Source of the DNA: JAAOII01 sp965207705
Lineage (GTDB): Bacteria; Pseudomonadota; Gammaproteobacteria; CBDBNL01; JAAOII01
Reading direction: 5' to 3'
Assembly: GCA_965207705.1 (NCBI GenBank)
Contig: OZ242292.1
Location: 868,001 to 932,000 of the forward strand
DNA length: 64,000 nt
In this document: positions 7,759 through 15,736 of the stretch, piece after piece
Numbering within the stretch: position 1 is the stretch's first letter
Layout: each line of letters opens with the position of its first letter
The notes under the pieces: generated by a model
Told to the model about the DNA's origin: nothing
The model's input: the letters and a program-made list of their open reading frames with translations, nothing else
Databases searched by the model: none
Program-made: the position numbers and the translations under genes

Positions 7759-10134
7759 TTAATCCAATAAATTAGTACTTGGAAAAATTCGTAATCTCGG
7801 CAGCTCGTCTGCCGTGCCAAAGTCCCATACATTCTCATCCCAACCGACATAAGTTTGCGGATTGCCGGGCATTACAGGTCCGCCGCAGTTTTGTCCCGCC
7901 GCTTGCGGACAACGTAGTTGCAAATCACTGCGAGCCACATCAGTTATATAGCCACCCACTTCAGCACTGTTAAAATCACCCTCGCTTAGCTCGCGTTGCG
8001 ACCTATAATAAGACGAGCTAAACGTGATATTATGCAATTCTTTGGCAGTACTAATACTCCCCCGAGCGCCGCCAAAGATAGCCGGCAAGGAATCACGAAT
8101 AGATGATATCGCGCCGCCAACAAAAATGTAAGTGTTAGTGAAACTGCCGCTAGCTCTTTCCACTAAGCCAATAAAATTGCCACCATAAGAGATGGCATCA
8201 TCCTCTGGCAAAATACTCCGCAGGGTTATATTGCCTAAAATCTGAACATAAGAATCGCGGACTGTCATAAATTTATCCTCAGAGATGCCAACCAAACCAC
8301 CAGCATAAGCCGGCGCAAAAAATGAAGTGGCAGCCAAGTTGCCTTTAATCAATGCATAAGAATTCGTAATCTCCAATATGTCTGTTGCACTGCGCCCCAC
8401 CATTCCTCCCACCGCAATATTCTCGCCATTAGAATATAATTGAACATCTCCACTAACTATGGCATAAGAATTATTAATGGTGCCACCTTCCAAATAACCA
8501 ATCATCCCCCCTATCTGGCAATTAAAGTGAATTCTTGCTGGATTATTATCCTTCCCGGCAATTAGATTGCCATTAATTATTGTGGATGCATTATTTATGG
8601 ATTCATCATCTAAAAAAGAGTAGTAACCCATTAAACCACCGACGTTGCAATACTTACCAGATGAGAACGCATCACCATGATGGGTAACCCTAATATTGCT
8701 GATTGTCACATATTCGGCATAACCCACTAGCCCTCCTGCAGACGTAAAACTGGAACTTACAGCGCTGATTAAGCCGAACGTCTCACTTACTACATTAGTA
8801 ATGCCGCACTCATAAGCTTCGCCAAGTACTCCGCCAGCATACGCATATCCATTAGTGAGAGGATGCTCCGCCAGTATATCGCCTGCAACAACAATATTTA
8901 TATCAACAACAGAAGAGCTGTGGCATTCGCCCACTGCGCCGCCGGTTGCAAAAAATTTACCATTATCGGTTGTTATGTCGCCGCTAAGTGCAACTCTTAC
9001 CTCTCTCATTCTGCTATGCCTTATTATTCCTAACAGTCCGCCAGCGTGCTTATTGCCTAATAATGCTCTAGTTAAGCTATCAGCCAGCACATCAACTTCC
9101 CCGGTAACCGCAACATTCATAACTTCACTTCCTTCATCAACCAACCCCACCAGCCCGCCAGCAGACGATTCCACTTTACTATTATTCCCCAAGGTAATGG
9201 CTGATATTATGCCGCTCGCCGCAATCGTTGTGTTGGCTATTGTGCTATTGCTGGCGCGACCAACCAAGCCGCCAACATAAGTTGTACCATCTTGCGCCAA
9301 CGCAGTTATGTATGGTGATTCATCGTCATAAGAACTCATCATAACTGTAATGTTGGCAAGAGTGCTGGACTCGGCAAAACCCGCAACAGCACCCGCAACA
9401 ACGTCAGAATTTGATGCAGCATCTGATTCATCATAGCCCAAGGAACTAATCTGCCACGCCTCAACTATTAGGTCTGTTATGCTTGCTCCTTCCACAACGC
9501 CGAATAAGCCGGCGCTGCTATACCCCTTACTGGAGAGCCCGCTGATGCGATGACCATTGCCAACAAAAGTTCCCCTAAAGGGCTGCACTTCACTGCCCAG
9601 CGGCTGCCAGTTGCCCCAGGAGAATAAATCCAAATCTGCCGTTAATTCATAACTACCATCCAAGTCGTCAGCAATTGCCGCAAGATAGGCGGGATGCCAA
9701 ACATCCAATAATCCATCATTATCATCATCAGTGAAAACTAACGGCAGAGTTACCAGACGAAACAAAGACGAAGATAAATCAAAAGTGAGCGTGGCTGTAT
9801 ATTCCGCTAAGCTGGGATCTGTCGCATCAATCAGCAATTCGCTATAAGCAAGAGCATTGCCGTGGCTATATTCATTGTTTATCGCTCCTCTTGAAATCGG
9901 GCTTGAAGTTGGTTCTTTCTCTGCACTCAGTTCTTCCCTGGATTCTTCTTTGTCTTCCCCGCGACTCTGCTCTGGATTCTGTGGAGCTCCACTACTGTTT
10001 GACATGCTTCTGGAACTGCAGCCACTAAACAGTGCTGTCAGCAACAGAACCGCCAACAACAGAAACACTATAACAGCTCTTGTTTTAATAATCTCTAATT
10101 TAATCACCCCTGCTTTCATAACCTCCGTTTGCAT
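7759..10134 (-). CDS. GLUG-type repeat lipoprotein, paralog 3, lacking the shared N-terminal domain
   Basis: 791 aa, the shortest of the five. Lipobox FSGC with Cys 39. After the tether the protein goes from INNEY straight to SHGNALAYSELLID, so the roughly 80-100-residue domain with GRLIVKLEIL and DFGYVAFGRY is missing although the frame is kept. The rest is intact: DDDNDGLLDVWH loop near residue 133, a GLUG region, LRCPQAAGQNCGG, and WDFG..DELPRLRIFPSTNLLD. The gene upstream in transcription ends only 3 bp before this ATG, and the GGAGAG site seen at sister genes is gone. Translation may depend on coupling, or on the ATG at 10119, which has GGAGG but only 2 nt away. Start moderately uncertain. 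Confidence 0.82.
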   Translation of the reverse strand: MQTEVMKAGVIKLEIIKTRAVIVFLLLAVLLLTALFSGCSSRSMSNSSGAPQNPEQSRGEDKEESREELSAEKEPTSSPISRGAINNEYSHGNALAYSELLIDATDPSLAEYTATLTFDLSSSLFRLVTLPLVFTDDDNDGLLDVWHPAYLAAIADDLDGSYELTADLDLFSWGNWQPLGSEVQPFRGTFVGNGHRISGLSSKGYSSAGLFGVVEGASITDLIVEAWQISSLGYDESDAASNSDVVAGAVAGFAESSTLANITVMMSSYDDESPYITALAQDGTTYVGGLVGRASNSTIANTTIAASGIISAITLGNNSKVESSAGGLVGLVDEGSEVMNVAVTGEVDVLADSLTRALLGNKHAGGLLGIIRHSRMREVRVALSGDITTDNGKFFATGGAVGECHSSSVVDINIVVAGDILAEHPLTNGYAYAGGVLGEAYECGITNVVSETFGLISAVSSSFTSAGGLVGYAEYVTISNIRVTHHGDAFSSGKYCNVGGLMGYYSFLDDESINNASTIINGNLIAGKDNNPARIHFNCQIGGMIGYLEGGTINNSYAIVSGDVQLYSNGENIAVGGMVGRSATDILEITNSYALIKGNLAATSFFAPAYAGGLVGISEDKFMTVRDSYVQILGNITLRSILPEDDAISYGGNFIGLVERASGSFTNTYIFVGGAISSIRDSLPAIFGGARGSISTAKELHNITFSSSYYRSQRELSEGDFNSAEVGGYITDVARSDLQLRCPQAAGQNCGGPVMPGNPQTYVGWDENVWDFGTADELPRLRIFPSTNLLD

Positions 10135-10137
10135 AAG

Positions 10138-12786
10138 TTAATCCAATAAATTAGTGCTTGGAAAAATTCGTAATCTGGGCAGCTCGTCTGCCGCGCCAAA
10201 GTCCCATACGTTCTCATCCCAACCGACATAGGTTTGCGGATTGCCTGGCGTTACGGCTCCGCCGCAATTTTGTCCCGCTGCTTGTGGACAACGTAGTTGC
10301 AAGTCACTACGCTCGGTATCAATCGCATCGCCGCCCACTTCAGCGCTATTAAAACCGTCCTCACCTAACTCGCGCTGCGACCTATAATAAGACGAGCTCA
10401 ATGTGATATTGTGCGATTCATCGGTAGTCCTTCTTGTAGTCCCCCATGCGCCGCCAAAGATAGCTGGCGAGGGAGTGCCGAGCTCTGGTATATTTATGGC
10501 AGATACCGTGCCACCAATAAAAACATAAGTATTAGCAAAATCAGCTCCCTTTGTTATGCCAACAAAGTTTCCACCATAAGAAATAGCGTCATCCTCAGAC
10601 AAAATACTCCGCAGGGTTATATTGCCTAAAATCTGAACATAAGAATCGCGGACTGTCACCAATGAACCATAAGAGATGGCGACTACACCGCCAACATAAG
10701 TTGGCGCAAAAAATGAAGAGGCAACCAAGTTACCTTTAATCAATGCATAAGATTTCTCAATTTTTAGTTCACCGGTGCCAGACCCCATAATTCCTCCCAC
10801 TTCAGAAGGTTTACCATTAGAATAAGAGCGAACATCTCCATTAACTATGGCATAAGAACTATTAATAGTGCCTCCAGATAAATAACCAATCATCCCTCCA
10901 GCTTCGCAATCAAGGTAAACCCCGACTTCACTATTAGGTACCCCCGCAATTATATTGCCATTAATTGTTGCCGATGAATTATATGTGGGAGCAGTAGATG
11001 AAGAGTGGTAAGCTGCTAAACCGCCAACGTAGCAATAATCACCCGATGAGAGTAAATCGCCATGGTGGGTAACCTTAACATTGCTGATTGCCGTATATTC
11101 AGCATATCCCATTAACCCCCCTGCAGTCACATAACCATAACCTTCAGCGCTGATTAAACCGAAGGACTTGCTTACTACATTAGTAATGTCACAACGAAAT
11201 ACCTCACCAAGTACTCCAGCAGCAGCCGCATCGTTATTCCTGCCAGGATACTCCGCCAGTATATTGCCAGCAATAATAATATTCATATCAACAACGGAAG
11301 AGTGCCTGCAGTTGCCCACTGCGCCGCCCGCTGATAAATAATTGCCATTATCAACTATTATGTCGCCACTAAGCTCAACTTTCACCGCGCTTATTCTGCT
11401 CTTATTTATTCTACCTAACAAACCGCCAGCATACTTATTGCCTGATAATGCTTCAGTTAATCCGTCCGCCAGCACATCAACTTCCCCAGTAACCGCAACA
11501 TTCATAACTTCACTGCCTTCATCAACCAACCCTGCCAGCCCACCAGCATAAGATTTCGCTCTACTATTATTCCCCCAGGCATTGGCTGATATTATGCCAC
11601 TCGCCACAATTGTTGTGTTAGCTATAATGCTATTGCTGGCGCGACCAACCAAACCACCAACATAAGTTGCGCCATCTTGCGCCAACGCAGTTATATATGG
11701 TGATTCATCGTCATAAGAATTCATCACAACTGTGATGTTGGCAAAAGTGCTGGAACGGGCAAGACCTGCAACAACGCCAGCATAAGAAGCCCCATTTAAA
11801 TCTCCGTTTAAATTACCGTTTGAATAGTAATAGTCCGATGCATTAATCTGCCACGCCTCAACTATAAGGTCGGTTATGCTCGCTCCTTCTACAACGGCGA
11901 ATAAGCCAGCTTTGTTATATCCCTTGCTAGAGAGTCCGCTAATGCTATGACCATTGCCGACAAAAGTTCCGCTAAAAGGTAATGCTTCACTACCCAGCGG
12001 CTGCCAGTTGCCCCAGGAAGATAGATCCAGGTCTGCTGTCAATTCATAACTACCATCCAAGTCGTCAGTAATTGCTGCAAGGTAGGCGGGATGCCAAACA
12101 TCCAGTAGTCCATCATTATCATCATCAGTAAAAACTAACGGCAGAGTTACCAGACGAAACAAAGCCGAAGATGAATCAAAAACAAGTGTGGCTGTATACT
12201 CTGCTAAGCTGGGGTCTGTCTCATCAATAAGTAATTCGCTATAAGCAAGAGCGTTGCCGTTGTTATGATAGATTGTTGCATTGAGGAGGTAGCGTCCAAA
12301 AGCAACATAGCCAAAGTCCAGGCGGGCGCTCTCATCCCCCACGCGAAGCGCAACATCAATGCTAAGCGAGGCATCAATGTCCTGTGCAGCATCTATGCCC
12401 AGCGGAGTTATATATACTCGTGCAAACGATACTGACTCATAACTAATTAAGTTATCAAGAATCTCCAACTTAACAATAAGACGACCATTGCCTGGGCTAT
12501 ATTCATTGTTTATTACACCTCTTGAAATTGGGCTTGGAGTTGGTTGTTGCGCTGCTCCAGATTCTGCTCCCAGTTCTTCTCTGCCTTCCCCTGGATATTC
12601 TCCTGGGCGTTCGTCCCCCGCTTCCCCGCGACTCTGCTCTGGATTCTGTGGCGTCTCACTGTTGTTTGATTTGCTGCTGGAACTGCAGCCACTGAACAGG
12701 ACTGCCAGCAACAAAAACACTATAACAGTTCTTGTTTTAATCCCCTTTGTTTTAATCCCCCCGGCTTTCATAACCTCCGCTTGCAT
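10138..12786 (-). CDS. GLUG-type repeat lipoprotein, paralog 4 of the tandem array
   Basis: 882 aa. Lipobox FSGC with Cys 34, then a long Ser/Glu/Pro/Gly tether (SRGEAGDERPGEYPGEG region, longer than in sisters). The shared beta-rich domain is complete (GRLIVKLEILDNL, DFGYVAFGRY). The Asp-rich loop DDDNDGLLDVWH lies near residue 219, followed by the beta-helix entry motif, a GLUG region, LRCPQAAGQNCGG and the ending WDFGAADELPRLRIFPSTNLLD, identical in its last residues to paralogs 3 and 5. GGAGAG lies 9 nt before the ATG. Its stop is 3 bp from the next start. It shares long stretches with paralogs 3 and 5, suggesting recent duplication or gene conversion. Confidence 0.85.
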   Translation of the reverse strand: MQAEVMKAGGIKTKGIKTRTVIVFLLLAVLFSGCSSSSKSNNSETPQNPEQSRGEAGDERPGEYPGEGREELGAESGAAQQPTPSPISRGVINNEYSPGNGRLIVKLEILDNLISYESVSFARVYITPLGIDAAQDIDASLSIDVALRVGDESARLDFGYVAFGRYLLNATIYHNNGNALAYSELLIDETDPSLAEYTATLVFDSSSALFRLVTLPLVFTDDDNDGLLDVWHPAYLAAITDDLDGSYELTADLDLSSWGNWQPLGSEALPFSGTFVGNGHSISGLSSKGYNKAGLFAVVEGASITDLIVEAWQINASDYYYSNGNLNGDLNGASYAGVVAGLARSSTFANITVVMNSYDDESPYITALAQDGATYVGGLVGRASNSIIANTTIVASGIISANAWGNNSRAKSYAGGLAGLVDEGSEVMNVAVTGEVDVLADGLTEALSGNKYAGGLLGRINKSRISAVKVELSGDIIVDNGNYLSAGGAVGNCRHSSVVDMNIIIAGNILAEYPGRNNDAAAAGVLGEVFRCDITNVVSKSFGLISAEGYGYVTAGGLMGYAEYTAISNVKVTHHGDLLSSGDYCYVGGLAAYHSSSTAPTYNSSATINGNIIAGVPNSEVGVYLDCEAGGMIGYLSGGTINSSYAIVNGDVRSYSNGKPSEVGGIMGSGTGELKIEKSYALIKGNLVASSFFAPTYVGGVVAISYGSLVTVRDSYVQILGNITLRSILSEDDAISYGGNFVGITKGADFANTYVFIGGTVSAINIPELGTPSPAIFGGAWGTTRRTTDESHNITLSSSYYRSQRELGEDGFNSAEVGGDAIDTERSDLQLRCPQAAGQNCGGAVTPGNPQTYVGWDENVWDFGAADELPRLRIFPSTNLLD

Positions 12787-12811
12787 AAATTAATTCTCTC
12801 CGCTAATCATG

Positions 12812-15616
12812 TCAATCCAATAAATTAGTGCTTGGGAAAATTCGTAATCTCGGCAGCTCGTCTGCCGCGCCAAAGTGCCATACGCTCTCATCCCAACCGA
12901 CATAAGTTTGTGGATTGCCTGGCGTTACAGCTCCTCCACAATTTTGTCCCGCCGCTTGCGGACAACGTAGTTGCAAGTCACTACGCTCGGTATCAATCGC
13001 ATCGCCGCCCGCTTCAGCGCTATTAAAACCGCCCTCACCTGACTCGCGCTGCGACCTATAATAAGACGAGTCCAACGTAATACTATAAACATCATTGGGA
13101 ATAGTTTTTGTCTCACCCCATGCGCCGCCAAAGACGGCTGGTGAAGAAGTGCCTAGCACGGGTATATTTATGGCAGATGCCGTGCCTCCAATAAAAATAT
13201 AAGTGTTAGCAAAATCAGCTCCCTTTGTTATGCCAACAAAGTTTCCACCAGAAGAGACATTTTCATCCTCAGACAAAATACTCCGCAGGGTTATATTGCC
13301 TAAAATATGAACATAAGAATCACGGACTATCAACAGCTCACCATCAGAGTCGCCAACCAAACCTCCAACATAAGTCGGAGCAAAAAATGAAGTGGCAGCC
13401 AAGTTGCCTTTAATCAATGCATAAGAGTTCTCAATTTCTATGTCTTTCTCGTTTTTCCCCACAATTCCTCCCGCCTTAGCAGGGTTATTATTAGCATAAG
13501 AGAGAACATCTCCATTAACTATGGCATAAGAATTGCTTACAATAAGATTTTCTGAATAACCGAGTATACCCCCGACATGGCAATTAAAAGAAATACCAAC
13601 TTCACTATTAGGCGCTCCAGCGATTAGATTGCCATTAATTGTTGCGGATACATTATTCATTGTTTCATAATAGGAGTAACCCACTACAGCACCGACATAG
13701 CAAGAATCACCCAATGAAAGCAAATCGCCATTATGCGTAACCGTAACATGATTAGTTTCCGTCCGTTGACTAAAACCCGCTAAACCTCCTGCGCTAAAAT
13801 AAGTTCTGTCCGCATAACTGCCTGTAGCTCTAATGGTCCCATAAGTATCTGTTTTTAAATTGATAATGTTGCAACGGCCTGCTTCCCCAATAGCTCCGCC
13901 AACATAGACATCACCACCACCCCCGGATGATTCCGCCAGTATATTTCCTTCAACAAAAATATTCATATCAACAATAGGAGAGTCACTGCATTCGCCCACT
14001 GCACCGCCAGATAATAAATAATTATTATCGCTATAAGATATTATGTCGCCGCTAAGTGCAACCCTTGCCGCACTAATTTCACTACTTGTTAGCGACCCTA
14101 TCAGACCACCCATTGATACCCCATCAAAGCTGCTCGCCAGCAAATCAACTTCCCCAACAACTTCAACATTTGTAATTTCATTAAATAGATTAACCAACCC
14201 AGCCAATCCACCAACGTAAGAACGTGCCCTATAGTCATCTCCCAATGACATGGCTGATATTATGCCGCTCGCCATAATTGTTGTATTAGCTATGGTGCTA
14301 TATCTGAGGCGACCAACCAAGCCACCAACAAAAGTTGCACCATCTTGTGCAAACGCAGTTATATATGGTAATCCATTATCATAAGAACTCATCTCAACTG
14401 TAATGTTGGTAAAAGTGCTATTAGTGGCAAGCCCCGCGACAGCTCCCGCAAAACCAGCGCTATATGAAGCATCATTATAGTTAGACGCATTAATCTGCCA
14501 CACCTCAACCATCAGATCTTTTATGCTCGCTCCGTCCAAAGCGGCGAATAAGCCGGCTCTGCTATATCCCTTGACGGAGAGACCCCTAATGCTATGACCA
14601 TTGCCAACAAAAGTTCCCCTAAAGGGCTGCTCTTCACTGCCCAGTGGCTGCCAGTTGCCCCGGTTGTCCCAGTTGCCCCAGTTGCCCCAGTTGCTATATG
14701 AAGATAAGTCAATATCTTCTGTCAATTCATAACTACCATCCAAGTCGTCAGCAATTGCTGCAAGGTAGGCGGGATGCCAAACATCCAATAGCCCATCATT
14801 ATCATCATCAGTAAAAACTAACGGCAGAGTTACCAGACGAAACAAAGCCGAAGATAAATCAAAAACGAGCGTAGCTGTATATTCCGCTAAAGCAGAATCT
14901 GTCACGTCAGGGCTCGGGCGAATGTATTCTATTTGAACTTCTGCTTCGTCTGTTTGGGTGTCGCCAATCCGGGTGTCGTCAATCCGGGTGTCATCAATCC
15001 GGGTGTCGTCAATCCGGGTGTCGCCAACTTGGGTATCGTCCGCCAAGCCAACATCAATAAGTAATTCGCTATAAGCAAGAGCGCTGCCGTTGTTATGATA
15101 GATTGTCGCATTGAGGATGTAGCGTCCAAAAGCAACATAGCCAAAGTCCAGGCGGGCGCTTTCATCCCCCACACGAAGCGCAACATCAATGCCCAGCGAG
15201 GTATCAATGTCAAGCGAAATCTCATCTTGTGACGCGGCATCTTCTGGCAGCGACAAATATTCTACCTCCTTGCCTATCAGATTCTGCGGAGTTATATGGA
15301 CTCGCGCAAACGATACTGACTCATAACTAATTAAGTTATCAAGAATCTCCAACTTAACAATAAGACGTCCGTTACCTGGACTATATTCATTGTTTATCAA
15401 ACCTCTTGAAGTTGGGCTTGAAGCAGGTTGTTGCTCCGCTCCAGATCCAGCTCCCAGTTCTTCTCTTGCTTCCCCGCGACTCTGTTCTGAATCTAGAGTC
15501 CCATTGATGTTTGATTTGCTGCTAGAACCACATCCACTAAACAGTGCTGCCAACAACAAGACAGCCATAATAGCCCTTGTTTTAATAATCTCTACTTTCA
15601 TAACCTCCCCTTGCAT
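12812..15616 (-). CDS. GLUG-type repeat lipoprotein, paralog 5 of the tandem array
   Basis: 934 aa. Short signal peptide with lipobox FSGC (Cys 29). The shared beta-rich domain is enlarged by an insert (NLIGKEVEYLSLPEDAASQ region). A run of DDTRI pentapeptides (six 15-bp units, 14956-15045) follows, then DDDNDGLLDVWH near residue 268. The beta-helix entry carries an NWG tripeptide run (five 9-bp units, 14651-14695) just before NWQPLG. Then a GLUG region, LRCPQAAGQNCGG and WHFGAADELPRLRIFPSTNLLD. GGAGG lies 8 nt before the ATG. A 120-bp gap with an AT-rich palindrome separates it from the gene upstream in transcription. Predicted surface lipoprotein; ligand unknown. Confidence 0.85.
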   Translation of the reverse strand: MQGEVMKVEIIKTRAIMAVLLLAALFSGCGSSSKSNINGTLDSEQSRGEAREELGAGSGAEQQPASSPTSRGLINNEYSPGNGRLIVKLEILDNLISYESVSFARVHITPQNLIGKEVEYLSLPEDAASQDEISLDIDTSLGIDVALRVGDESARLDFGYVAFGRYILNATIYHNNGSALAYSELLIDVGLADDTQVGDTRIDDTRIDDTRIDDTRIGDTQTDEAEVQIEYIRPSPDVTDSALAEYTATLVFDLSSALFRLVTLPLVFTDDDNDGLLDVWHPAYLAAIADDLDGSYELTEDIDLSSYSNWGNWGNWDNRGNWQPLGSEEQPFRGTFVGNGHSIRGLSVKGYSRAGLFAALDGASIKDLMVEVWQINASNYNDASYSAGFAGAVAGLATNSTFTNITVEMSSYDNGLPYITAFAQDGATFVGGLVGRLRYSTIANTTIMASGIISAMSLGDDYRARSYVGGLAGLVNLFNEITNVEVVGEVDLLASSFDGVSMGGLIGSLTSSEISAARVALSGDIISYSDNNYLLSGGAVGECSDSPIVDMNIFVEGNILAESSGGGGDVYVGGAIGEAGRCNIINLKTDTYGTIRATGSYADRTYFSAGGLAGFSQRTETNHVTVTHNGDLLSLGDSCYVGAVVGYSYYETMNNVSATINGNLIAGAPNSEVGISFNCHVGGILGYSENLIVSNSYAIVNGDVLSYANNNPAKAGGIVGKNEKDIEIENSYALIKGNLAATSFFAPTYVGGLVGDSDGELLIVRDSYVHILGNITLRSILSEDENVSSGGNFVGITKGADFANTYIFIGGTASAINIPVLGTSSPAVFGGAWGETKTIPNDVYSITLDSSYYRSQRESGEGGFNSAEAGGDAIDTERSDLQLRCPQAAGQNCGGAVTPGNPQTYVGWDESVWHFGAADELPRLRIFPSTNLLD
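14651..14695. repeat. 9-bp tandem repeat, five units
   Basis: Five 9-bp units of the type CCAGTTGCC encode an Asn-Trp-Gly tripeptide run in paralog 5. All sister genes have a single NW at this conserved site, so this is a local expansion. Confidence 0.9.
14956..15045. repeat. 15-bp tandem repeat, about six units
   Basis: Six 15-bp units of the type GGGTGTCGTCAATCC encode DDTRI pentapeptides in paralog 5. Paralog 2 has a degenerate version at the matching place, and paralogs 1, 3 and 4 have none. Confidence 0.9.
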
Positions 15617-15640
15617 AAATTAATCCTCCATTTTAATCAT

Positions 15641-15670
15641 ATTAATATAGTTATCTATAACTATATTAAT
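15641..15670. repeat. Perfect AT-rich inverted repeat upstream of paralog 5
   Basis: Two 14-bp arms (15641-15654 and 15657-15670) are perfect complements around a 2-nt CT centre. It lies 25-54 bp upstream of the ATG at 15616, inside the only gap above 100 bp in the operon. It could be an operator or an mRNA hairpin shielding the leader. An intrinsic terminator is unlikely because the stem is almost all A/T. Confidence 0.7.
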
Positions 15671-15736
15671 CCAATTATTTAAAACTCATGCTTCTAATGT
15701 GAGCACCTTGTGGGCAAACCCTATAAGTTCATCATA

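Noticed and set aside
9857..10141. Plus-strand frames over the signal-peptide regions of the lipoprotein array (also near 7401, 12488 and 15390)
   Set aside because: They are the antisense of conserved lipoprotein N-termini, recur only because those genes are paralogs, and lack start signals.
15641..15670. The AT-rich inverted repeat as a terminator
   Set aside because: The stem is nearly all A/T with a 2-nt centre and lies directly before a ribosome site, so termination there would silence five downstream genes.
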